A program made the translations under genes and the position numbers. Positions 1-8,656 of a stretch of 64,000 nt of DNA are shown in pieces (the stretch's first letter is position 1; each line of letters begins with the position of its first letter). The stretch is taken from NCBI GenBank assembly GCA_905205975.1, contig CAJLFQ010000001.1:1-64000 (forward strand), in the 5' to 3' direction. The notes beneath the pieces are model-generated. The model saw only the letters and a list, made by a program, of their open reading frames with translations. It made no database searches and was not told where the DNA came from. The DNA is from an uncultured Eubacteriales bacterium (GTDB lineage Bacteria > Bacillota > Clostridia > Oscillospirales > QAMX01).

Positions 1-50
1 GCTGATTTGTAATCAGCAGGTCGGGGGTTCGAGTCCGTCCACCAGCTCCA
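1..50 (+). tRNA. tRNA-Thr (UGU), 3' part only
   Basis: The window opens inside a tRNA. The anticodon arm is visible as GCTGA-TTTGTAA-TCAGC, placing TGT at positions 34-36 of the tRNA, which reads Thr ACA codons. The T arm (GGGGGTTCGAGTCCGTCC) follows, then an acceptor 3' strand CACCAGC, discriminator T and an encoded CCA. The 5' half lies outside the window. The tRNA-Tyr gene follows 35 bases later, so this is the end of a tRNA cluster. Confidence 0.93.
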
Positions 51-85
51 TTTTCGCTGGCTGCTCCGGCGAAACAATTTCATAT

Positions 86-170
86 GGGAGAGTTCCCGAG
101 TGGCCAAAGGGGACAGACTGTAAATCTGCTGTCTATGACTTCGGTGGTTCGAATCCACCCTCTCCCACCA
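86..170 (+). tRNA. tRNA-Tyr (GUA)
   Basis: Complete class II tRNA with a long variable arm. The acceptor stem GGGAGAG pairs with CTCTCCC, followed by discriminator A and an encoded CCA. The anticodon loop CTGTAAA gives anticodon GTA. The T loop is GGTTCGAATCC. It is the last tRNA of the cluster and is followed directly by a terminator. Confidence 0.96.
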
Positions 171-201
171 AAAGCCGAAGACGATGTCTTCGGCTTTTTT
201 T
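171..201 (+). terminator. Terminator of the tRNA cluster
   Basis: A perfect hairpin (GCCGAAGAC, loop GAT, GTCTTCGGC at 174-194), extended by A/T pairs, is followed by a run of seven T. It ends the Thr-Tyr tRNA transcript and separates it from the glycosidase gene, whose ribosome binding site lies at 232-238. Confidence 0.9.
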
Positions 202-246
202 GAAAACGCCGCATGCCGAATCAAACAATCAAAGGAGACAAACCAG

Positions 247-2805
247 ATGAAAGAACGGCTGATGAACATTCTGAACGGAGAAACCGAAAACCGCATTCTC
301 CCGTTTTTCTGGCAGCACGGCGAAGACGACCAAACACTGCTGACGGAGCTGCATACGATTTATGAAGCCGGTATCCGCTCCGTCTGCTTCGAGTCCCGCC
401 CGCATGAGGGTTTTCTGACCGACGCCTGGTGGGACGACATGAGGCTTCTGCTCGACGCATGCGGGCGATTGGGCATGGAGGCGTGGATTTTAGACGACAA
501 ATGCTTTCCGACCGGCTATGCCAACGGCGCGCTGACGGCGCATCCGGCGCTCTGCAAACGCGCGCTGACGGAGAAACACATGGATGTCAGCGGTCCGATC
601 GAGGACGGCGCCGTTCTTGCGGAGGGCTGGGGCGATCCGAAGCAGGAGGATCGGCTGTTTGCCGTGATTGCGTGCCGATGCGGGGCGGGAGATACGCTGA
701 CAGGCGACCGGATGGATCTGACCGAAGCCGTGCAGGACGGTCTGGTGCCGCTGCACCTGCCGGAAGGTGTCTGGCGGATTTTCTTTTTCTTTGAGCGCCC
801 CGTCAGAGACGGGCACGTCGATTTTACCAGCCCGGATTCAGCATCACTGCTGGTAGAAACGGTCTACGAGCCGCATGCGGAGCATCTGGGCGCCTATTTC
901 GGACATCCGCTCCGCGGTTTTTTCAGCGATGAACCGTACATCATGAACAGTGCGTCTTTTCCAGCCGGCGGGAAAGCCAATCCCTACGGCAGCTATCCGT
1001 GGAACCGCTTCATTGAGTCGGCGTTTGCCGAAGCAGTCGGGGCAGACTGGCGAACCCGGCTCCCGTCGCTCTGGTTTCCGATGACCGGGGTTTCGCCGGC
1101 ATGCCGCACCGCCTACATGGAAATTGTCAGCCGGCTGTTCCAGCAGAATTTCAGCGAACGGCTGGGCGATTGGTGCCGCGCACACGGGGTCGAATCCATC
1201 GGCCACATCGTGGAGGACGCAGGGCAGCACGCCAACATGGGCGGCGGCGGACACTATTTCCGCGCGCTGTCCGGGCAGGACATGGCGGGAATTGACGTCG
1301 TGCTGCACCAGATCGTCCCGGGCATGTCGGATCACGCCAACGTGTGTGCCTGCTGGTATGACGTCGCCGACCCGGATTTCTTCCACTTTGGGCTGGCAAA
1401 GCTGGCCGCATCCGCTGCGCGGACGGAGCCGCGCAAGCACGGGCAGGCGCTCTGCGAGATTTTCGGCGCCTACGGCTGGGCGGAGGGCCTGAAAATGATG
1501 AAGTACCTGACGGACCATATGCTGGTTCGCGGGCTGAACGTCTTTGTGCCGCATTCCTATTCGGTGCGTTTCCCGGATGAAAGTCCGCCGCAGCTCGGTC
1601 AGAAGCACAATCCGCAGACGCGCCTGTTCCGCCATCTGATGGCGTATATGAGCCGGCTGGCGACGCTGTTTGGCGACAACCGGCAGCGCTGTGCGCCGTG
1701 CGCGGTCTGCTATTCCGCCGAGGCCGATTGGTCCGGACAGCCGTTCCAGCCGTTTGAACAGCTGGCGCGCCTGCTGACGGAAGCGCAGATTGATTTTGAC
1801 GTCGTGCCGTTTGACACGCTGGCGGCTGCACCGGATGCCTATCGCGCCGTTGTCGCGCCGATGGCGGCGTGCCTGCCGGAGGCGGCAATCCGTGCGCTGA
1901 CCGCTGCAGCCGAATCCGGCGCCGAGATTCTTTTTGCAGACAAACCGACGGAAACAGCGTGCGAATCGCCGCAGGTTCGCCTTGAATGGCCCTCCGGCGG
2001 ACGGTTTCATACCGTCCCGCAGGCGGAAATTGCCGGGTGGCTCCGTGCAAACGGAATGGCAGGCCTGACGGTTCAGCCGGCAAACCGCTTCCTGCGCGTC
2101 AGCCATTTCGCGTCAGGCGGTCTGCACGCCTACCTGCTCACAAACGAATCGATTCATGATGCAGTCGATGCGACGGCGGTGTTTGCGCCGTTTTCAGGCG
2201 GAGCATACGCCGTTTACGACGCGATGGAGAACCGCGCCGTCCGCTGCTGCGCGGAAACGGCTGAAATCCCGGTTCATCTGGCGCCGTATGCGTCACGCGT
2301 CTATCTGTTCGGCGACCTGCCGGAAGCGATTCCGGATGCGCCGAAACCGTTTGCCGCGGAAAAAACCGTTCCGCTGAATGCGCCGTGGCAGCTGACGCTT
2401 TACCGGGCGGAGGATTACCCGAACGGTCAGCCGATGACAGTCATGCCGCTTTCGGCGCTCGAAAATGTCACCGCGCCCGCCCGGTTCCCGCGGTTCGGCG
2501 GCGTCATGCAGTATGAAACGTCGTTTGTATGGGAACAGCCGGACGCCGGGCGGTGCCAAATCGATCTGGGACAGGTCGGTGAAACGGCAGAAGTCTGGCT
2601 CAACGGAAATTTCGCCGGCGTTTGCCTGACGCCTCCGTACCGGTTCGAATGCGCCGGATGCCTGAAAACAGGGGAGAATCAGCTGAAAGTTGTCGTCACC
2701 AACACATTGGGCTATGAACAGCGGGATGAGCTTTCAAAATATCTGCTTTTAGAGCCTTCCGGCCTGCTCGGACCGGTGTTTTTGAGCGCAGAACCGGCGG
2801 AATGA
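247..2805 (+). CDS. GH106-like glycoside hydrolase with C-terminal galactose-binding fold
   Basis: Predicted cytoplasmic glycosidase of 852 residues with no signal peptide. The N-terminal half resembles large GH106-type (alpha-L-rhamnosidase) catalytic barrels: an opening ILPFFWQHGE segment, a WWDDM/LLLDACGRLGMEAWILDD strand-helix unit near residues 60-90, and a GHIVEDAGQHANMGGGGH segment around residue 325. The last 130 residues form a GH2-like sugar-binding beta-sandwich (VWLNGNFAGV, then LKVVVTNTLGYEQR). I chose ATG 247 because it follows AAAGGAG at 232-238; the upstream in-frame ATG at 184 sits inside the tRNA terminator. The substrate is not provable; rhamnosides are a family-based guess. 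The ABC exporter pair follows after 152 bases, in which I see no gene and no convincing terminator. Confidence 0.8.
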   Translation: MKERLMNILNGETENRILPFFWQHGEDDQTLLTELHTIYEAGIRSVCFESRPHEGFLTDAWWDDMRLLLDACGRLGMEAWILDDKCFPTGYANGALTAHPALCKRALTEKHMDVSGPIEDGAVLAEGWGDPKQEDRLFAVIACRCGAGDTLTGDRMDLTEAVQDGLVPLHLPEGVWRIFFFFERPVRDGHVDFTSPDSASLLVETVYEPHAEHLGAYFGHPLRGFFSDEPYIMNSASFPAGGKANPYGSYPWNRFIESAFAEAVGADWRTRLPSLWFPMTGVSPACRTAYMEIVSRLFQQNFSERLGDWCRAHGVESIGHIVEDAGQHANMGGGGHYFRALSGQDMAGIDVVLHQIVPGMSDHANVCACWYDVADPDFFHFGLAKLAASAARTEPRKHGQALCEIFGAYGWAEGLKMMKYLTDHMLVRGLNVFVPHSYSVRFPDESPPQLGQKHNPQTRLFRHLMAYMSRLATLFGDNRQRCAPCAVCYSAEADWSGQPFQPFEQLARLLTEAQIDFDVVPFDTLAAAPDAYRAVVAPMAACLPEAAIRALTAAAESGAEILFADKPTETACESPQVRLEWPSGGRFHTVPQAEIAGWLRANGMAGLTVQPANRFLRVSHFASGGLHAYLLTNESIHDAVDATAVFAPFSGGAYAVYDAMENRAVRCCAETAEIPVHLAPYASRVYLFGDLPEAIPDAPKPFAAEKTVPLNAPWQLTLYRAEDYPNGQPMTVMPLSALENVTAPARFPRFGGVMQYETSFVWEQPDAGRCQIDLGQVGETAEVWLNGNFAGVCLTPPYRFECAGCLKTGENQLKVVVTNTLGYEQRDELSKYLLLEPSGLLGPVFLSAEPAE

Positions 2806-2957
2806 CGCGCATGCAGCGTGTTTCGTCCCGGCAAATACCGCAGACGGCGTGCCGGGCGCCCTTTGCTGAATGCAGCGGCTGACAGGCAAAGCTGCGGCGC
2901 GATCCGATTCAGACCCATCCGCGCTGCAGACCCGCCAGAAAGGAAGAAAGTCCCACC

Positions 2958-4712
2958 ATGATCCTACGAACACTGGCCAAAAGCCAACGGCAATACAAAA
3001 AAACATCGCTGCTGACCATGCTGTGCGCCATGATAGAAGTCGTTTTTGAGATCCTGATTCCGCTCAGCATTTCAAAACTGCTGGACAGCGGCATCGAGCA
3101 GGGCGTGATGACATGCGTCTGGAAATACGGCGCCGTCCTGATTGCGCTTGCGCTGATGCAGATGGTGACCGGCATTTTAGCGGCGCGCTTCGGGGCAAAA
3201 GCCTCGGTCGGCTTTGCTGCAAACCTCCGGCAGGATATGTACGCCAACGTCCAGACGTTTGCTTTCTCCAACATCGACAAATTCTCAACGGCGTCGATTG
3301 TCACCCGTCTGACCACCGACGTGACCAACGTGCAGAATGCCTATCAAATGCTGATCCGCATGGCGATCCGCGCACCGTTCATGCTGATTTTCGCCATGAT
3401 CGTCTCCTTCCGCATCAGCCGGGAGATTTCGATGATTTTTCTCTATGTCGTTCCGGTTCTGGCGGTGCTGCTGGGGCTGATCGTCCGCTGCGTGCATCCG
3501 GTTTTTGTCCGGGTCTTCAAAACGTATGACGAGCTGAACAACGTCGTGCAGGAAAACGTCCGCGGCATCCGCGTCGTCAAATCCTTCAACCAGGAAGCGC
3601 ATGAAACAGAAAAGTTCCGCAGCGTCTCCGAACGCATCTACCGCGGGTTCGTCAAGGCGGAGCAGATCATCACGCTGAACGGCCCCGTCATGCAGACATG
3701 CGTCTACACCTGCCTGATCCTGATTTCGTGGTTCGGCGCCAAGGCCGTCGTCGCCAGCGGCAACCATGCGGCGCTCGGCCTGACGACCGGCAGCCTCACG
3801 GCGCTGTTTACCTACGCCATGCAGATTCTCATGAGCCTGATGATGCTGTCGATGGTGTTCGCCATGATCACGATCGCCAACTCCTCCGCACAGCGCATCG
3901 CGGAGCTGCTGGAAGAAAAAACGGACATCCAAAATCCGGAACACCCGGTTTATGACGTCCAGAACGGCGAAATCATCTTTGACCACGTCGATTTCGTCTA
4001 TGCCTCCAAGGCCGACAAAAAGGTGCTGGACGATATCAGCCTGACGATTCGTTCCGGCGAAACGATCGGCATCATCGGCGCAACCGGCGCGTCGAAGTCG
4101 TCGCTGGTGCAGCTGATCCCGCGGCTGTACGATGTGACCGGCGGAAGCCTGAAGCTCGGCGGCGTCGACGTCCGGCAATACGACATCGAATCGCTCCGCG
4201 AAGCCGTCGCCATGGTGCTGCAAAAGAATGAGCTTTTCTCCGGCACGATTGCCGAAAATCTCCGCTGGGGCAACGAATCGGCCACCGACGAAGACCTGCG
4301 CCATGTCTGCAAACTGGCGTGCGCCGCAGAATTCATCGAAGCCATGCCGGACGGCTACGAAACGCACATCGAACAGGGCGGCGCCAACGTTTCCGGCGGT
4401 CAGAAACAGCGCCTCTGCATCGCGCGCGCCCTGCTGAAGAAGCCGAAGGTTCTGATTCTCGACGACTCCACAAGCGCCGTCGATACGAAAACGGACGCCA
4501 TGATCCGCAAGGCGTTTGCCGAGGATATCCCGGAAACGACGAAAATCATCATCGCACAGCGCATCAGCTCCGTGCAGCACGCCGACCGGGTCATCGTCCT
4601 GGAAGACGGGCGGATAGACGCCGTCGGTACGCATGAGGAACTGCTCCGTTCGTGCAGAATTTACCGCGAAGTCTTTGAATCGCAGCAGAAAGGGGATGCC
4701 GAACATGCGTAA
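2958..4712 (+). CDS. ABC exporter half-transporter with degenerate ATP site (subunit 1)
   Basis: 584 residues: a six-helix ABC type-1 exporter domain (about residues 1-310) fused to an ATPase domain. It pairs with the next gene to form a heterodimeric multidrug or lipid-type exporter in the plasma membrane (TM287/TM288 or LmrCD class). Three features mark it as the degenerate-site partner. Walker B ends in Asp-Asp (D502-D503), so the catalytic Glu is replaced by Asp. Its signature is NVSGGQ. Walker A reads GATGASKS (374-381), with Ser379 where Gly is normal. The last feature is uncommon even in this class. ATG 2958 has an AAAGGAAG site upstream. The stop lies beyond the start of the partner gene, so the two are translationally coupled. 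Confidence 0.93.
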   Translation: MILRTLAKSQRQYKKTSLLTMLCAMIEVVFEILIPLSISKLLDSGIEQGVMTCVWKYGAVLIALALMQMVTGILAARFGAKASVGFAANLRQDMYANVQTFAFSNIDKFSTASIVTRLTTDVTNVQNAYQMLIRMAIRAPFMLIFAMIVSFRISREISMIFLYVVPVLAVLLGLIVRCVHPVFVRVFKTYDELNNVVQENVRGIRVVKSFNQEAHETEKFRSVSERIYRGFVKAEQIITLNGPVMQTCVYTCLILISWFGAKAVVASGNHAALGLTTGSLTALFTYAMQILMSLMMLSMVFAMITIANSSAQRIAELLEEKTDIQNPEHPVYDVQNGEIIFDHVDFVYASKADKKVLDDISLTIRSGETIGIIGATGASKSSLVQLIPRLYDVTGGSLKLGGVDVRQYDIESLREAVAMVLQKNELFSGTIAENLRWGNESATDEDLRHVCKLACAAEFIEAMPDGYETHIEQGGANVSGGQKQRLCIARALLKKPKVLILDDSTSAVDTKTDAMIRKAFAEDIPETTKIIIAQRISSVQHADRVIVLEDGRIDAVGTHEELLRSCRIYREVFESQQKGDAEHA

Positions 4713-6633
4713 ACCGGAAACGGCTGAAAGAATGCCCGGCGGCAAGCCGCCGGCCCGCAAACCCGACTGGAACGCCGCCAAACGGCTGCTCGGCTATATG
4801 AAGCCCTATCGGTTCACGCTGGCGCTGGTGGCGCTGTTCATCCTGCTCAGCGCAGTCGCCGGGGCGGCTTCCTCCATGTTCCTCCAGACGCTCATAGACG
4901 ATTACATCACGCCGCTGCTGGCGGAGGCGCACCCGGTCTATACCGGCCTGATACACGCGCTGATCACGATCGGCCTTGTCTATCTGGCGGGGATTCTGTC
5001 CAACTGGCTCTCCAGCCGGCTGATGGTCAAGGTCGCCCAGCAGACGCTCCGGCAGATCCGCGACGATATGTTTGAAAAAATGCAGCGTCTGCCCATCCGG
5101 TACTTCGACACGCATACCCACGGCGATACGATGAGTCTCTACACCAACGATACGGATACGCTCCGGCAGATGATTGCACAGTCGCTGGCGCAGCTGATGT
5201 CGTCGTTCTTCACGATTGCGGCCGTGTTTGTCTGTATGCTGCTCACAAGCGTCTGGCTGACGCTGCTCGTCTGCGCGGCGATGGCCGGCGTGCTGAAAAT
5301 CGCCAAAACGGCCGCCGGCAAAATCGGCGTCTACTTCATGGCGCAGCAGAAATCGCTTGCCGACCTGAACGGCTATATCGAAGAGATGGTCAACGGCCAG
5401 AAGGTCGTCAAGGTTTTCAACCATGAAGAAGCCGCCAAACGGGAACTCGGTGAAAAAAACCGCATCTGGCAGGAAAACGCAACCCGCGCCAACGGTCAGG
5501 CGTTCTCCCTGATGCCGCTCATGAACGCGATGGGTTATTTCCTCTATGTGCTGGTCGCCATCGTCGGCGGCTATATGGCCGTCTCCGGCGTGACCAACGT
5601 CGCCCTGACCGGCGCCAACACGCTGACGCTCGGCATGCTCGCCTCCTTCCTCACGCTGTCCCGGAACTTCGTCAACCCGGTCTCGCAGATTTCCAACCAG
5701 TTCAACGCCATCGTCACCGCGCTGGCCGGCGCCGCGCGCATCTTTGCCTTCATGGATGAACCGCCCGAAGCAGACGACGGCTATGTCACGCTGGTGAACG
5801 CCGAAGAGAAAGACGGACAGCTGGTCGAAACCGACCATCATACCGGCCTGTGGGCGTGGAAGCATCCGCACGGCGACGGCACGCTGACGTATACGAAGCT
5901 CGAAGGGCGCGTCGTCTTTGACCACGTCGATTTCGGCTATGTGCCGGAAAAAGAAGTCCTGCACGACATCACGCTGTACGCCGAACCGGGGCAGAAAGTC
6001 GCGTTTGTCGGCGCGACCGGCGCCGGGAAGACGACGATTACGAACCTCATCAACCGTTTCTACGACATCGCCGACGGTAAAATCCGCTATGACGGCATCA
6101 ACATCAACAAGATCAAAAAGGCCGACCTCCGCCGGAGCCTCGGCATCGTCCTGCAGGATGTCAACCTCTTCACCGGGACGGTCATGGAGAACATCCGCTA
6201 CGGCAACCCGGCTGCGTCGGATGAGGCGTGCATCGCCGCCGCCAAACTCGCCAACGCCGACAATTTCATCCGCATGCTGCCGGAGGGGTACAACACCGTG
6301 CTCAAAGGCGACGGCAGCGGCCTCTCGCAGGGACAGCGCCAGCTGCTCTCCATCGCCCGCGCCGCCGTCTCCGATCCGCCGGTCATGATCCTCGACGAGG
6401 CGACCAGCTCCATCGATACCCGCACCGAGGCGCTCGTGCAGGACGGGATGGATAAGCTGATGAAAGGCCGGACGGTTTTCGTCATCGCGCACCGGCTGTC
6501 CACCGTGCAGAACGCCGACGTCATCATGGTGCTCGACCACGGCCGCATCATCGAACGCGGCAGCCACGAAAAACTCATCGCCGAAAAGGGCACCTACTAT
6601 CAGCTCTATACCGGCGCATTTGAACTTGAATAA
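4705..6633 (+). CDS. ABC exporter half-transporter with catalytic Walker B (subunit 2)
   Basis: 642 residues, exporter membrane domain then ATPase. Walker A is canonical (GATGAGKT, from G436) and Walker B has the catalytic Glu (E565). The signature is LSQGQ rather than LSGGQ, which is typical of the consensus-site partner in TM287/288-type heterodimers. An extra 35-residue loop rich in charged and aromatic residues (near residues 370-405) precedes the ATPase core, as in many clostridial members. I chose ATG 4705 over ATG 4696 because GAAAGGGG (4688-4695) is then correctly spaced. It overlaps subunit 1 by 8 bases. The transported substrate is unknown. Confidence 0.93.
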   Translation: MRKPETAERMPGGKPPARKPDWNAAKRLLGYMKPYRFTLALVALFILLSAVAGAASSMFLQTLIDDYITPLLAEAHPVYTGLIHALITIGLVYLAGILSNWLSSRLMVKVAQQTLRQIRDDMFEKMQRLPIRYFDTHTHGDTMSLYTNDTDTLRQMIAQSLAQLMSSFFTIAAVFVCMLLTSVWLTLLVCAAMAGVLKIAKTAAGKIGVYFMAQQKSLADLNGYIEEMVNGQKVVKVFNHEEAAKRELGEKNRIWQENATRANGQAFSLMPLMNAMGYFLYVLVAIVGGYMAVSGVTNVALTGANTLTLGMLASFLTLSRNFVNPVSQISNQFNAIVTALAGAARIFAFMDEPPEADDGYVTLVNAEEKDGQLVETDHHTGLWAWKHPHGDGTLTYTKLEGRVVFDHVDFGYVPEKEVLHDITLYAEPGQKVAFVGATGAGKTTITNLINRFYDIADGKIRYDGININKIKKADLRRSLGIVLQDVNLFTGTVMENIRYGNPAASDEACIAAAKLANADNFIRMLPEGYNTVLKGDGSGLSQGQRQLLSIARAAVSDPPVMILDEATSSIDTRTEALVQDGMDKLMKGRTVFVIAHRLSTVQNADVIMVLDHGRIIERGSHEKLIAEKGTYYQLYTGAFELE

Positions 6634-6635
6634 AC

Positions 6636-6673
6636 AAAAAAAGCCCTCTGATAAAACGTCAAAGGGCTTTTTT
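6636..6673 (+). terminator. Terminator of the ABC exporter operon
   Basis: AAAAAAAGCCCT and AGGGCTTTTTT arms flank a short AT-rich loop, with a T run at 6668-6673. It begins two bases after the stop of the second exporter gene. Confidence 0.88.
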
Positions 6674-6694
6674 GTATCAAAAAGTCGAAAACGC

Positions 6695-6723
6695 TTGACA
6701 TAAAACGCGCAATATGGTATCAT
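6695..6723 (+). promoter_or_regulatory. Sigma-A promoter for the 6853 gene
   Basis: TTGACA (6695-6700), a 17-base spacer, then TATCAT (6718-6723). The bases TGG precede the -10, giving an extended -10. The leader to the ATG is about 120 bases and A-rich. AGTCGAA at 6684-6690, just upstream of the -35, differs by one base from a Spo0A box. Confidence 0.85.
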
Positions 6724-6852
6724 TCAATTACAAACCGAAAACCGAACAAAAAGAACGCAGACAAGAAACGGCAGAGGAGCAGAAGAATCAGTCAGACTCA
6801 AAAATCAGAAAAAAACAGTCATCAAAAATCAGATGGAAGGGGCAGATTTGCA

Positions 6853-7404
6853 ATGACGAAAAAGGGAGTCATTCGGCTGTCGGTCGCGGCAGGCATTCTG
6901 GCACTTGTGATCGGTTTCATTTTCTACGCCCGATGGTATTACAAACCCATCTACCGTGAAGGGACGTATGACCTGCAAAGCGAAACGGGCGAAACGCTGA
7001 CGGTTTCTGCCCGCTTCCGAATCCAACGGTCCTTTTTTGACGCGACGGTCATTCTGTGCAGGGTAGACGTCGCGGGCGTCACCTATCAGAATTACTGGTA
7101 TGACTGGCACAAATTGGACGTCGGTACCTATAATCTGCCGACGGCGGCGGGCATCCGGCGCAAATGGAAGCAGGTGAAAAGCGGGGGCGAAGGGTGGCCC
7201 TACTGGATTTATGATCAGGATCTTTTCTCCGATCAACCATTAGACGGCTCGGCGGTCTGCGTTTTCATCCGGCTCTATGTGAAAGACTGGACGGAGATGG
7301 AGCAGCTGACGATCTTTTGGGTGCCGCCGAAAGACGGCGCCGGTCCGGCGTCCATCCAGCAGATCGCGAGCGGTATGTATACCGGCACACGCCGAAAATC
7401 ATAA
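6853..7404 (+). CDS. Small membrane-anchored protein of unknown function
   Basis: 183 residues. A single membrane segment near residues 8-28 (VAAGILALVIGFIFYA) follows a short basic start (MTKKGVIR), so this is an uncleaved anchor or an atypical signal peptide with the remainder outside the cell. The extracellular part is rich in Trp and Tyr (NYWYDWH, GWPYWIYDQD) and looks beta-rich; I do not recognise a family. It is a single-gene unit with its own consensus promoter and a strong terminator shared with the convergent phosphoesterase gene. The ribosome site GGAAGGGG lies about ten bases before ATG 6853. Confidence 0.75.
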   Translation: MTKKGVIRLSVAAGILALVIGFIFYARWYYKPIYREGTYDLQSETGETLTVSARFRIQRSFFDATVILCRVDVAGVTYQNYWYDWHKLDVGTYNLPTAAGIRRKWKQVKSGGEGWPYWIYDQDLFSDQPLDGSAVCVFIRLYVKDWTEMEQLTIFWVPPKDGAGPASIQQIASGMYTGTRRKS

Positions 7405-7405
7405 G

Positions 7406-7442
7406 AAAAACAGCGGGACAGCAATCTGTCCCGCTGTTTTTG
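7406..7442. terminator. Bidirectional terminator between convergent genes
   Basis: Near-perfect symmetrical hairpin AAAAACAGCGGGACAG-CAAT-CTGTCCCGCTGTTTTT. Both strands have a stem followed by a T run, so it can end the 6853 gene on plus and the addBA-phosphoesterase operon on minus. Confidence 0.92.
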
Positions 7443-7465
7443 ATTTGAAAAATGGCAAACGGCCG

Positions 7466-8602
7466 TCAGAACAGTGCCGCCAGCACCAAAAGCGCAGCCG
7501 CCAGACCGGCCAGCAGGCCCAAAGCGCGCAGCAGCCGCGCCTTTTTTTGCTCCGTTTCGTCGGCATCCCAGAAAAACCGCAGCCGCGCGAGCAGACCGCC
7601 GCCCATCAGATCGCCGTAGGTGAGCGTCTCCGTTTCATATCGCTCCGGTGCGGCTGCATCGAGGCGGAAGACGCGCACGCCCCGCATCGGCCCGCCGTAG
7701 CAGCGGAACGATGCGCACGGCGTCTGCACAAGGTCGATCCCGCGGAGACGCCCGACAAAACAGTTCCGGTGGTCATGCCCGGAGACGACGGCCAGCACGC
7801 CGCCCTGAAGTTCAAAGGCGTCCAGTTCGCCGGTGTTGATGCTGCACGGGTGCGGATAAGCGCCCAGCACGCCGGCGGCGCAGGCGGGATTCAGCCGCCA
7901 GAACCGCCCTTCATGCGGGACGGCGCCGGGGCTTCCGGCAGGCGCCTCTTCCAGCAGCAAAAGCGTTTCCGGGATGGGGATGTGCTGGAAAACGAGCGAC
8001 GGCACAGGCACACCACCGTTTTCGGCGCGCAGTTGTTCGGCGCGTCCCGAAAACCATGCAATCGATTCCGGGGGAACGTGCGTGTAAACGGGTCTGCCGG
8101 AATCGTCGGAACCCGCCGAATTGAGCAGCCAGAGCGCGAACGCCGTCCGGGTTCCGTCGGCACTCTGAATTCGGATCAGCCCGGAACCGGGCGTCAGCCG
8201 GGGATCATCCGGCACCGGCCCGGCAAAGCAGGGCGACGAGGCATAAATCGCCGCCTGTTCCGCCTTGGAGATGACGTTCATATCGTCGTGGTTGCCGAAG
8301 AGAAAGGCGAACGGGATCCTTCTCTGTTCGAGCGGGCGAAGCAGATGGCGGATGGCGCGCCGCATCCGCCGGAAGATGGCGGCCGGCCGGTGCGCGCTCT
8401 GCCGACGGCCGAACCGCGCATCGCCCAGATGGTTGCCCAGAATGTTGTCCCCCGTGAAAACGACGAGATCGGGCCGGACGCGGTCATACGCGGCGTCAAG
8501 CATCCGGAACATTGCCCGGCGGACAAAGTGCAGATCCTGCGCGTCGCTGACCTGCAAAATGGTGAACCGGCCGTCCGGCCGGCAGCGCAGCGAAAACGTC
8601 AT
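7466..8602 (-). CDS. Calcineurin-like metallophosphoesterase with C-terminal membrane anchor
   Basis: 378 residues. Phosphoesterase motifs appear in order: SDAQD (the usual DxH is DxQ), GDN, GNHDD, a His in FQHIPIP, and GHDH. They define the two-metal site of calcineurin-like phosphoesterases. The last 25 residues are a hydrophobic helix (LLAGLAAALLVLAALF), so the enzyme is probably tail-anchored. It is the last gene of the addB-addA unit, 54 bases after addA. This position recalls addAB-sbcDC loci, but the protein lacks SbcD features and looks more like a YkuE- or PhoD-type enzyme. The substrate is unknown. Confidence 0.85.
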   Translation of the reverse strand: MTFSLRCRPDGRFTILQVSDAQDLHFVRRAMFRMLDAAYDRVRPDLVVFTGDNILGNHLGDARFGRRQSAHRPAAIFRRMRRAIRHLLRPLEQRRIPFAFLFGNHDDMNVISKAEQAAIYASSPCFAGPVPDDPRLTPGSGLIRIQSADGTRTAFALWLLNSAGSDDSGRPVYTHVPPESIAWFSGRAEQLRAENGGVPVPSLVFQHIPIPETLLLLEEAPAGSPGAVPHEGRFWRLNPACAAGVLGAYPHPCSINTGELDAFELQGGVLAVVSGHDHRNCFVGRLRGIDLVQTPCASFRCYGGPMRGVRVFRLDAAAPERYETETLTYGDLMGGGLLARLRFFWDADETEQKKARLLRALGLLAGLAAALLVLAALF

Positions 8603-8656
8603 TCAAAACCCCTCCTGTATGCAGGGTATGCAGAGCGCCGGGAATGATTCTATGGG

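Noticed and set aside
184..246. Upstream ATG for the GH106-like gene at 184
   Set aside because: It lies in the tRNA terminator stem, and ATG 247 has a proper ribosome site.
4591..6723. Minus-strand frame of about 700 codons
   Set aside because: Mirror of the second ABC exporter gene; no ribosome site and no family match.
7445..8647. Plus-strand frame of 400 codons
   Set aside because: Antisense to the metallophosphoesterase, which has clear metal motifs.
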